A stretch of 64,000 nt of DNA from contig NW_015622545.1 of the NCBI RefSeq assembly GCF_000835495.1, positions 1 to 64,000 on the forward strand, given 5' to 3'. Below are positions 55,499-64,000 of the stretch, in pieces; positions within the stretch are counted from its first letter, which is position 1, and each line of letters starts with the position of its first letter. This DNA comes from Cladophialophora immunda (taxonomy: Eukaryota > Ascomycota > Eurotiomycetes > Chaetothyriales > Herpotrichiellaceae). The notes below the pieces were generated by a model. That model was given only the letters and a program-made list of their open reading frames with translations, was not told the DNA's origin and made no database searches. The translations under genes were made by a program, and so were the position numbers.

Positions 55499-56835
55499 AT
55501 GGCTACCATCAATATTCGTCGGGATGTTACCGATCCCTTCTACCGCTACAAGATGGAGCGCTTGCAGTCCAAGATTGAAGGAAAAGGAAACGGCATCAAG
55601 TAAGCCACGACGCTGTTCTATCCCCCTCCAGAAAACCACCTACTGACTGTCCTGTCAGAACCGTTGTTGCCAACCTTCCTAGCGTCTCGGCTTCCCTAGC
55701 CCGTCCTCCTGCCTACATCATCAAGTATTTTGGTTTCGAGCTCGGTGCCCAGACCAATACCAACCCAAAGGACGATCGTTGGATCATCAACGGGGCCCAC
55801 GAGGCCGGAAAGTTGCAAGACTCGTTGGACGGCTTCATATCCCGCTTCGTCCTCTGCAAGTCATGCAAGAACCCCGAGACCGAGATCAACATCAAAGACG
55901 GACGCATTTTGTTGGACTGCAAAGCCTGTGGTCAACGCACTCAGGTTGACATACGCCACAAATTGAGTGGATTCATTCTCAAGAACGAACCAAAGGGTGG
56001 AAAGAAAGGCGCAAAGAAGGAAAAGATGTCTCGCCGCGACCGAGCCAAGGCCGAGGCACAGGAGAACGGCTCGATGAACGGCGGCAGCCCCCACGACTCC
56101 AACTCGGACAAGGGCGACGTCGATGAAGGAGACGTGGAGCTCGCAGCCGGCAGCGACGACGAGTTCACCAAACAGATCAATGCTGACGCCAAGGTTATCG
56201 AGGCCAACACCAATGGAGAGCCCAAGGACGAGGAATGGGCTGTCGACACTTCCGCCGAAGCCGTCGCTGCTCGTGCCAAAGAACTTCCGACCGAGTTGAA
56301 GCGTTCCCTGGCCTTTGACGAGGAGGAAGAAGCCGAGGAAAATGGTGCCAATGCATACGACCAACTCGGATCCTGGGTCATTGACGAAGCGAAAGCCAAG
56401 GGCTCTGTCAGCAAGGTCGACGATCTCGAGATCTACAAGAAGGCCAAAGAATTGGGGATCGAGAACAAGCACAAGACTCTCACCGTTCTTGCTCAGACCA
56501 TTTTCGACGACAACATTGTCAAGCAGATCCCCCAGCGGGCCAGCATGCTCAAGACCATGATCGGCGACTCAGAGAAGCACATGAAGGCCTTCCTCGGCGG
56601 CACCGAGCGTTTTGTCGGCAATGACCACCCGGCTCTGATTCCTCAAGTGCCGGCTATCCTACTAGGCTACTACCAAAATGACCTCCTGAGCGAAGAGGTC
56701 GCCAAAGCATGGGGTCAGAAGGCCAGCAAGAAATACGTCGACATCAGCACCAGCCGCAAGGTCCGCCAAGCTGCCGAGAAGTTCTTGCAATGGCTCGATG
56801 AAGCCGAGAGCGACGAAGAGAGCGACGAGGAGTAG
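55499..56835 (+). CDS. TIF5: Translation initiation factor eIF5
   Basis: The model is join(55499..55599, 55659..56835), 425 aa. This is the GTPase-activating protein for eIF2 in the 43S/48S complex. The N-terminus [15 protein letters not shown] carries the Arg (residue 15 region) needed for GAP activity. A C4 zinc finger follows ([12 protein letters not shown] then LDCKACG), with a basic KKGAKKEK linker, an acidic middle, and a C-terminal W2/MIF4G-like domain ([38 protein letters not shown]) ending in the acidic-aromatic tail [17 protein letters not shown] that contacts eIF1, eIF2-beta and eIF3. The 59-nt intron sits after GNGIK. The ATG context is CAACATGG. A long leader with uORFs may tune its synthesis. 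Confidence 0.96.
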
Positions 56836-57176
56836 GTCCGTGGCTTATCCACAGATTTCTCCACTGTCCAAGTGTCTCGTGTTCGAGTCTGTTGTCGTCT
56901 ATCAATAGGCCGACACACCCTCTCCTCTCCCCTCTCCGGCGCCACCAGGTCTGATGCTTGAGATTTGTTTTCGGGTCACTCCTTTCCTTCCTTTCGTGGT
57001 GATGGTGGTAAACAGAATTGCTCCGTCAAGTCGGGTGTATGCTTGTCTTGCGAAGCCGATCCCTGTTCCTAGAATCTTGCCTAAAAATTGAATCCAGTTT
57101 CTATCAACTCAATTGTCTAGTCCTTTTTCTTTTCTTTGAAGTCCCCGTTACTCGACACCGGTTCAACATTCGCCCT
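56836..57176. other. Convergent intergenic region
   Basis: 3' regions of eIF5 and the GDSL esterase; nothing else seen. Confidence 0.5.
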
Positions 57177-57971
57177 CTACAGAATTCCCAGCTTGTCCCT
57201 CCATTCCGGGAATATCATGGGTAAGTTCTCGGGCAGTTGATCGGGTAGCTGGTCTTTGATCACCTGGACCAATTCTTCATACATCAGTTTGTAGCCCCGC
57301 GCAGTGAGATGCAATCCGTCGTTCAACAACTTTCCCAACACCTCGTTCCTGGGTGCTTTTTTGCTCCCGGTCAAGGCGCCCGGCGAACCTTCCCACCAGC
57401 CAGCCTTGTTCATAAATATCGTCCAGAGGTCCAGGACTGGGATGCCCATTTCTCTCCCTACCGTTCGGCACGCGGAAGCATATGTTGCCGTGTGTTCTGC
57501 CGTCCTCTCCTCAGATCCCAGTTGCCATTCATCCACGGGTGGTGGAGTGATAAGGAGACATTTTGTTTGGTGGGACTCAACGCCCCGGGACTTAATGATG
57601 GATCTGAGAGCTGTTCGGTAGTCGGCAAGAGGAACATGTTGAGGATGACCGGGAAGGCAGGCGTCGTTGGCACCAAAAAAGACGGTCATCAGCTGTACTC
57701 TCGGGGTGGTTGGCGAGGGAGGAGCAGCGTCTGATGATGGGAAAAATTGCCCGAGGATGTCATAGCCCATGGGAGCAGTGTATCCGCTGAAGCCGCGATT
57801 GACGACATCGAGACGGCGAGAGTACCACTCGGCTAGGGAGGCAAACAGGACCTGGGAGGAGAACTGGGTGATGCTGTCGCCGAAGAGGATGAACTGCGGG
57901 TACGTGGTGGGATGCGGATTGGATGCGCCAACGGGCGTGGGACGCTGATCGGGAGCTGGAGAACGAGACAT
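57177..57971 (-). CDS. IAH1: GDSL-family isoamyl acetate-hydrolysing esterase-like protein
   Basis: A single exon of 264 aa, close to yeast Iah1 (238 aa). SGNH-hydrolase blocks are in order: FILFGDSITQFS (Ser nucleophile), VNRGFSGYTAPMG (Gly), TVFFGANDACLPG (Asn), and LLNDGLHLTARGY (Asp and His). Members deacetylate small alcohol acetates in the cytosol; relatives act on other esters, so the substrate is inferred. The first ~25 residues are Pro-rich with no signal peptide. ATG 57971 is the only in-frame ATG before the first block. It is convergent with eIF5. Confidence 0.9.
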   Translation of the reverse strand: MSRSPAPDQRPTPVGASNPHPTTYPQFILFGDSITQFSSQVLFASLAEWYSRRLDVVNRGFSGYTAPMGYDILGQFFPSSDAAPPSPTTPRVQLMTVFFGANDACLPGHPQHVPLADYRTALRSIIKSRGVESHQTKCLLITPPPVDEWQLGSEERTAEHTATYASACRTVGREMGIPVLDLWTIFMNKAGWWEGSPGALTGSKKAPRNEVLGKLLNDGLHLTARGYKLMYEELVQVIKDQLPDQLPENLPMIFPEWRDKLGIL

Positions 57972-59161
57972 GGTACCGATTAGCCGTGATGAGTCTGTCG
58001 TGGGTACAAAAAGGCAAAGAATGAAGGCCCAGAGGAAGCCAGGCAGGCACAGGTCAATGGGTAGTGTTGGAGATCGTCCAGGTTATTCGCTGTGAAAGGC
58101 TATTCCCTCCGTGCGTTGCAATGTAACTACATACCTGAAAGCGTGGGGCAATCTCGGAGATGCAGTATGACAGGATGGTGCATCCAGGGAGGACGGCCAC
58201 AACGAATCATGTGCTAGTCAAGAGCTGTAGCTGCAGATGCACAAGGGCTGGCAGCAGCCAGAGGCCAGTCGCTGCCCATCTGCAAGTCATCGCCAGTCGA
58301 ATCAAGACGGTAGAGAGAAGATGTTTCCATCCACCGAGGCTGCCAACGAGGGGCAGCCGGGGCATCAGCACTCTCTAGCCCCGTGAACGTCCAATTGCCG
58401 CTCAACTCGCACCGCATTGGGCGTCTCTTGGTCTTTTGGACGATGAATCCTTGGGTGTGAGAAGGACGAGAGACTACCAGCGATGAAGTAACGACGATAC
58501 TCGACGGGGATTGCGTTGCGTATGCCCAGCCCGTCACCGCCGCTACGGCTGCCGCCGTCGCGCCAGCCTGCGCCAGACTGCGCCCTTGACTCGTCACGCT
58601 CGTCTCGCCTCGTGGGGCACAGAAGAAGAGACCTCGACGCGTGCGGCCACACAATGTTTGTCAGATGATGGGGATGCCAAATGCCCACTGCCACTCTCCC
58701 CCGGCCATCTACTCAATCCAGCGCAGTATTCACCCAAACCATGTCGGCCACCTGATCAAGATGCCTTGGGGCTGAATACACTGTCATCTACTTGCACAAC
58801 GAGCAGCACACCTTCTTTTCCTTTGGCTCATCTCCCTTGTCCCCCCTTGGTTCGAGCTGCCCACCTCTCCGACTCCCCCATCCCTTTCCCTAGTTGACCA
58901 AGGTCATTCATTCATTTCTGTCTAGGTTGCCGCTGACGGCTGATGTCTCTTGACTCAATAGAAGCCTGAAGTCTCTCGCTTTGCAAAATACCTCCTGCGA
59001 GCAATCCTGCCTCTCACCTGCCCCTTCAATGGCCAGCTGACGACCCTTGGAAGGCGGCGTCTGCCTGTGAGGGACGCCGTTCGTGCCATCTTCTTTAGCA
59101 GCCAACATAACCCCCCAATCAATTAGGAGAGGAAACCCAGAAGGAGCTGCTGGCAACCACC
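57972..59161. promoter_or_regulatory. Divergent upstream region of IAH1 and the CLC channel gene
   Basis: 1.2 kb. Open frames at 58214-58694 on the minus strand lack ATG starts and motifs. From about 58680 the plus strand is CT-rich, as in a leader of the CLC gene. Confidence 0.45.
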
Positions 59162-61912
59162 ATGCCTAAATCTTTCGTCTCCTTTCAGGACTACGATGAA
59201 GCCGACCACTTTTCCCCTCGTCCCGCAACCACGCCATCCTCCCCCGAAACCTTGCGTAGGACGAATACTTGCCTATCCGCCAGCGAACTGAGAACCCGTT
59301 TACCACCTTCTCTCGTTATGACTCCTCGATCGACCGAAGAGAGTGCCCTGTTGGAAGGAGACCACCGCTCGGTCCGCAGGTACACAGAAAGTATGCCCGA
59401 GTCACCCAAATCAAGACAACTGTCGAGGGTAAACAGCACAAGTGATAGTCTACGCAGGCGGAGATACTACAGTGCTCGACCCTCGGGAAACACAAGTCCT
59501 GTCTGGATGCGCAACTCGGGTCTCCGTACGCCCAAGCTGTCTTCGTCCATGCTGGCGGGCTCACTATCCAAAGACGATCGGCTGTGGTATGATCAATTCA
59601 CCTCAACCGATTGGGTGCACGACAGCATTGCTGATGGATACCGTGTTCTGGACCTGAAAAAGCGGAAAGGATGGCGCGGACGCCTGGGGTTGCTTCTTGA
59701 TTCAGCCCAGGGTTGGGTTCTCGTTGCTCTAATCGGCGTGGTTACGGCGGGTATAGCGTACTTTGTCGACGTCACTGAGTCGGCCATTTTCGACATCAAG
59801 CGTGGCTTTTGTCGAGGCGCCTGGTATCTTGGTCGCACAAACTGCTGTGCTGGCGAACGCAACTGTGACAGATGGAGGACCTGGTCCAAACTCATCCATC
59901 CGTCCGGTATGGACGATGTCTACATCGACTTCGTTGCGTTTGTCATCGGGTCGTTGGTTCTCGCTGCCCTGGCATGCTTCATCACTCTCTACTCCAAGAC
60001 CGTTGTGCCTTCCCAAATCGCCTCCACTTTCGACGAGAATCTGGGCGCCATCAAGCAGAACGTCAATGACGATGCCGACGAGGACAAGTCAGGGGGTGCT
60101 CAGCTGCTGACAACGCAAGATCCGCTGCCTCCAAACATCTACTACTCGGCCGCGGGAAGTGGCGTTGCAGAAGTCAAAGTCATTTTGAGTGGCTTCGTTC
60201 TCCATGGATACCTTGGCCTTCGGGTTCTGGTCCTGAAGACCATTGCTCTGATTTTGAGTGTGGCGTCGGGAATGAGCTTGGGCAAAGAAGGTCCTTATGT
60301 CCACATCGCCACGTGTGTGGGCAACATTGCTTGCAGGCTGTTCTCCAAGTACAATCTCAATGACGGTAAGAGAAGGGAGGTCTTGTCCGCCAGTGCTGCC
60401 GCCGGGGTGGCCGTCGCTTTTGGTTCACCGCTGGGCGGAGTCCTTTTCAGTCTGGAAGAAGTCAGCTATTATTTTCCGCCGAAAACGCTATTTCGAACAT
60501 TTTTTTGTTGCATTGTGGCTGCATTGTCCCTTAAGTTTCTGAACCCATATGGGACATCCAAAATTGTCTTGTTTGAAGTTCGTTACATTACCGATTGGCG
60601 TTTCTTCGAGCTTTTTATCTTCATCTTACTCGGCGTTGCAGGTGGGCTGGCTGGTGCGCTCTTCATCAAAGCGTCTCGATTCTGGGCAACCACATTCCGC
60701 CGCATTAAAGTCATCAAGACCTATCCAATGCTGGAAGTTCTTCTCGTGGCTCTCGTCACTGGCCTCATCGGCTTCTGGAACCGATACACCCGGCTGGCAG
60801 TCACAGAGCTGCTTTTCGAACTAGCGAGCCCATGTCAGAAGCACTCGTCAACAGGTCTCTGTCCTAAAACCGAGGATGAGATTCTCCGGGTTATTGGTTA
60901 CCTGAGCATGGCGTTCGTCGTTAAGGCTTTCCTCACGACCATTACCTTCGGGATCAAGGTGCCGGCTGGCATCTACGTACCGTCGATGGTGGTTGGTGGT
61001 CTGATGGGGCGAATTGTCGGTCACTTGATCCAGTACGTCGTTGTCAAACTGCCTAATTTCTTCTTGTGGTCGCGCTGTCAGGATGCCGGCAATATCGAAG
61101 CATGCGTCACACCTGGAGTGTACGCCTTGGTGGCTGCGGGTGCTACCATGTGCGGTGTCACACGTCTCTCTGTCACCTTGGCAGTCATTTTGTTCGAACT
61201 GACAGGAAGCCTCGACCATGTGCTGCCCTTCTCTCTGGGAGTGCTCTGCGCCAAGTGGACAGCTGACGCGGTCGAGCCTCTCAGCATCTATGACCTTCTC
61301 ACCGACATGAATTCGTATCCATTCCTAGACAACAGGAGCACTCCCGTCTTTGACTCGGAGCTCGGAGACATCACGCCGCGGTTCCGAAGGGACAAAGTGA
61401 TTGACATTACCATATCCCCTCTTGTCAAAGCAAGCGATTTGCGGGCCAAACTCCGACGCTTACAGAATCTTGGCGAACTCGACGGCGGCCTACCCATCCT
61501 CCGAGACAAGAAGCTGGTAGGGCTGATTCCGGCGCCAGACCTTGAGTTTGCTCTGGACAGGGTGGAGGGTGAGGACAGTGCCTTCTGCTTACTCTCCACC
61601 GAAGATCATGCGCACAATACGCATCGTCGCTACTGGGAAGCGTTTGAAGAGGCGGGCTACGATTCCGGGCGAGACGACTCTGACGATCAAGACTCGCCCG
61701 CCACAAATCCCACCGATTTAACTCCTTATGTCGACCCTGCTCCAGTGGCGTTGGATATGCATTCGCCGATGGACCTCGTGTATCAATGTTTTGTCAAGTT
61801 GGGTTTGAGGTACATTTGTGTGTTGAATGAGGGTGAATACAGGGGAATGGTGCATAAGAAGGCGTTTGTGAGGTACATTAAGACCTTGGAGCATGAGGGC
61901 AGCCGCCGGTGA
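59162..61912 (+). CDS. CLC-family chloride channel/transporter (Gef1-like)
   Basis: A single exon of 916 aa. The N-terminal 160 residues are cytosolic and Ser/Arg-rich. The membrane domain includes GSGVAEVKVILSGFVLHGYL, GMSLGKEGPYVHIATC (gating Glu in GKEGP), GSPLGGVLFSLEEVSYYFP and FGIKVPAGIYVPSMVVGGLMG (GIYVP selectivity segment), all CLC signatures. The C-terminal cytosolic part holds two CBS-type regions, DITISPLVKASDLRAKLRRL and ALDMHSPMDLVYQCFVKLGL, separated by an acidic linker. Fungal relatives move chloride, often in exchange for protons, across Golgi, vacuole or plasma membrane and affect copper and iron loading. The ATG lies in a good context (ACCACCATGC). Compared with yeast Gef1 (779 aa) the N-terminus is longer; the subcellular site is not evident from sequence. 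Confidence 0.94.
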   Translation: MPKSFVSFQDYDEADHFSPRPATTPSSPETLRRTNTCLSASELRTRLPPSLVMTPRSTEESALLEGDHRSVRRYTESMPESPKSRQLSRVNSTSDSLRRRRYYSARPSGNTSPVWMRNSGLRTPKLSSSMLAGSLSKDDRLWYDQFTSTDWVHDSIADGYRVLDLKKRKGWRGRLGLLLDSAQGWVLVALIGVVTAGIAYFVDVTESAIFDIKRGFCRGAWYLGRTNCCAGERNCDRWRTWSKLIHPSGMDDVYIDFVAFVIGSLVLAALACFITLYSKTVVPSQIASTFDENLGAIKQNVNDDADEDKSGGAQLLTTQDPLPPNIYYSAAGSGVAEVKVILSGFVLHGYLGLRVLVLKTIALILSVASGMSLGKEGPYVHIATCVGNIACRLFSKYNLNDGKRREVLSASAAAGVAVAFGSPLGGVLFSLEEVSYYFPPKTLFRTFFCCIVAALSLKFLNPYGTSKIVLFEVRYITDWRFFELFIFILLGVAGGLAGALFIKASRFWATTFRRIKVIKTYPMLEVLLVALVTGLIGFWNRYTRLAVTELLFELASPCQKHSSTGLCPKTEDEILRVIGYLSMAFVVKAFLTTITFGIKVPAGIYVPSMVVGGLMGRIVGHLIQYVVVKLPNFFLWSRCQDAGNIEACVTPGVYALVAAGATMCGVTRLSVTLAVILFELTGSLDHVLPFSLGVLCAKWTADAVEPLSIYDLLTDMNSYPFLDNRSTPVFDSELGDITPRFRRDKVIDITISPLVKASDLRAKLRRLQNLGELDGGLPILRDKKLVGLIPAPDLEFALDRVEGEDSAFCLLSTEDHAHNTHRRYWEAFEEAGYDSGRDDSDDQDSPATNPTDLTPYVDPAPVALDMHSPMDLVYQCFVKLGLRYICVLNEGEYRGMVHKKAFVRYIKTLEHEGSRR

Positions 61913-62622
61913 TGGAGTGGCCGGATTGAGCCCAGCAATTCATTGTTGAACACCAAGAACCAGCAAGAAACAAAACCCGGCCGTCTGAGGTATAAGAGCA
62001 TCTTCGTTTCTTCAGCCCGTGTATTTTCCTTATTTCATCATTGCCTATGATGGCGCTCGGCTCTTGAGACAACGGCCTCTTACTACGATACTCTCGAGGG
62101 ACAGATCGGAGTAGTATAAAGTAGGCATGTATGACTTTGATGTACTCTCACACAGGAATGGATTACTGTGTAATTTTATTTTTGTTTATGTAAAACGCTT
62201 TCTAAAGCTTCTAGCGTCATCAACTTAGTAGTACATAGATGGCGTTCGTTTAGTGCTATACGACTTACCATACAGCTTTATCTACTATCTCGGATACTCC
62301 TGGTTTCTAGTGTTCGGTATACTACTCAACTCCTACATTGCCAAGTGAAAATAGTTCACTGTCGCCATGAAACCTCACAGGTAAAGCGAATTGTAACGGA
62401 TCTGCCACATTGCAGTGATAACGTCTTGTTGGATGTACTCATTACTTCCTATATAGATTGGGGCTCGAATCAGACGCGTCGTGGACGGCTATTCAAGACT
62501 AATGCGTCAATATTGTCATCGCCAGTCGGTGAGTCGAGCCACGGCCATACGGGTCTTGCTCAAACAAGGTTTCTTTCGAGACCAAAATCCAATCTAGCCC
62601 CTTTACATTCGCGGTTCTGCCT
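61913..62622. other. Convergent intergenic region
   Basis: AT-richer than its surroundings, between the ends of the CLC and sugar-porter genes. No gene recognised. Confidence 0.5.
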
Positions 62623-64000
62623 TTAGGCTACTCTCTTCTGTGCGAGATGGGACTCATCTGTGGCGTGAAGCTCGGGGATAGCGAGCTCGTCGCCAAAGAT
62701 GCCGCCAATCTCTTCCAACGTCTTGCCCTTGGTCTCGGGCCCGTAGAGCCAAATGAGCAACGCCCCGACCGGGCCCGCGCAGATGAATACGAGGAAGTAC
62801 TTCCACCCAATGTCCCCAAAGGCATATAAAGCGCCACTATCACGTAACGTTAGCCCGGTCTGGTCCAAGAGAAACGACGTCCAACTTACGTGATCAGGGC
62901 GCAGACGCTCAAGTACAAGCACCCGATCGAGAGGGTGACGCCCTTGGCGCGCAGGTGCGAGGGCATGATCTCCGAGACGTACACGTACGGCGTGCAGTCC
63001 CAGGTCAGCCCGTAGACGGCGCAGTACATGAAAAACGCCCAGATGCCCGCGATGTTGGCGGCGCGGTTGGTGGTGGCCGTGCCCGAGTACCGCGCGACGA
63101 TGGCCGTCTCGACGCACAGCATGACCACCTGGCCCGCGATGCCGCCGACCATGATCTTGACCCGGCCGAGCTTGTCGATGCCGAAGGCCCCGACGGTCGC
63201 GACGGCCAGCGACAGCAGCACGTAGCCGCCGGCCAGGTACAGCTGCTGCAGCGTCGACATGCCGAGGATCGAGTAGAAGTAGGGCCCGTAGTTGTTGATG
63301 ACGAGGACGCCGGTGGACTGTATGGATGGGTTCTGGTCAGCATTTCTTGATCTTATTGGGAAAAGAAGAGGGCGTGGTTGTGTGCAGGAAGGAATGTCGG
63401 GGACGAACCTGGCCCACGGTGCCGATGAGGCAGCACAGGAGCGTGCGGCGGCGCCATCGCTTGTCCGCAAACATCTGGACGTATGAGACGTTGAGTTCGC
63501 GCTCGGCCGCCACCTGCCGCTCGATCTGCATGGTCTCCAGCCTGACGAACGTGTCGTCGCCGCCGCGGTCGCCGTGGATCAGCCGGATCACCTGTTCGGC
63601 CTCGGCCGGCCGGTTCTTCATGACCAGCCAGCGGGGGGACTCCGGGCAGAAGTAGATGAGGACCATGTTGACGACGGCCAGGCCGCCGACCATGACGAAG
63701 ATCATGCGCCAGGCCACGTTGGAGTCCTTGACGTAGTAGAACCCCACGCCCGACCAGTTGGCGATGTTGTACCCGAGGACGTTGAAGATGCCGAAGGTCC
63801 CCACGAGGAGGCCGCGAAGGTGAGGCGGCGCGATCTCGGACTGGTACAGCGGCGTCTGCATCACGTATTGACAGGCCGAGAAGCCGGCGATAAATCTGCG
63901 GTGTGGATCAGCACCCGCCCGCTCTCACGTCCGTGGATGGGGTTGCAGCTCACCGGACGGCGATGAACATGCCGATGTTGACGGACGAGGCACACAGGAT
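62623..64000 (-). CDS. Sugar-porter family MFS transporter, 5' end outside the window
   Basis: Visible exons are complement(join(62623..62836, 62890..63317, 63409..63895, 63954..>64000)). FIAGFSACQYVMQTPLYQSEIAPPHLRG and CPESPRWLVMKNRPAEAEQV are the PESPR sugar-transporter signatures of the first half. After the second visible intron come VLVINNYGPYFYSILGM, LGRVKIMVGG (motif A of the C-half), YVYVSEIMPSHLRAKG and YGPETKGKTLEEI (the PETKG end motif). The first ~100 residues, with the initial membrane segments, are beyond the right edge. Fungal members carry hexoses, lactose, quinate, inositol or glycerol; the substrate is undetermined. Introns of 53, 91 and 58 nt keep the frame. Third positions are strongly G/C. 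Confidence 0.9.

Noticed and set aside
58214..58694. Minus-strand ORFs upstream of the CLC gene
   Set aside because: They begin with TTG or GTG, not ATG, have no motifs, and lie in a probable promoter/leader region.

Overview
This window is nuclear DNA of a filamentous ascomycete (Pezizomycotina). The evidence is dense genes on both strands, introns of about 50-110 nt with GTRNGT donors and short 3' ends, a Zn2Cys6 regulator, a fungal STAND-type N-terminal domain, and fungal orthologues such as MPE1, NUP82, DPB2, TIF5 and THI6. The style fits Eurotiomycetes, perhaps a black yeast (Chaetothyriales), but that placement is a guess. About 22 intact or edge-cut protein genes, one disrupted gene and one retrotransposon end are supported. 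I saw no rRNA, tRNA or CRISPR.

Layout. 1-849: the 5' end of a Ty1/copia element on the minus strand (start of gag, half-tRNA-iMet primer site, 590-bp LTR). 938-8895: a 3-hydroxyisobutyrate dehydrogenase-like gene, a Gyp1-type TBC Rab-GAP, a 2.1-kb stretch with an unexplained broken reading frame, and the polyadenylation factor MPE1. 9488-19381: a FAD monooxygenase, then glycerol kinase, aquaglyceroporin and mitochondrial glycerol-3-phosphate dehydrogenase side by side. Together these three cover glycerol uptake, phosphorylation and oxidation, and they match the content of the bacterial glpFKD operon. 20697-32559: an MFS transporter, a type-B carboxylesterase, a paraoxonase-like lactonase, a Zn2Cys6 regulator and a RidA-family protein, which could form a small ester/lactone catabolic group.

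32705-42899: a NASP-type histone chaperone and DNA polymerase epsilon subunit B share a 246-bp divergent promoter with a perfect palindrome of two MluI cell-cycle boxes. They are followed by a disrupted STAND-N-type gene and NUP82. 43512-53438: a Dal5-type MFS transporter, the cap-binding protein CBC2, the PLP-synthase glutaminase SNO1, a 4'-phosphopantetheinyl transferase with a large insert, and bifunctional THI6; the last three all serve cofactor biosynthesis. 55499-61912: eIF5 with a long CT-rich leader containing small ORFs, an IAH1-type GDSL esterase and a CLC chloride channel. 62623-64000: a sugar-porter MFS gene cut by the right edge.

Exon boundaries come from reading splice signals by eye and checking that every joined frame stays open. 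They are models, not transcript evidence.
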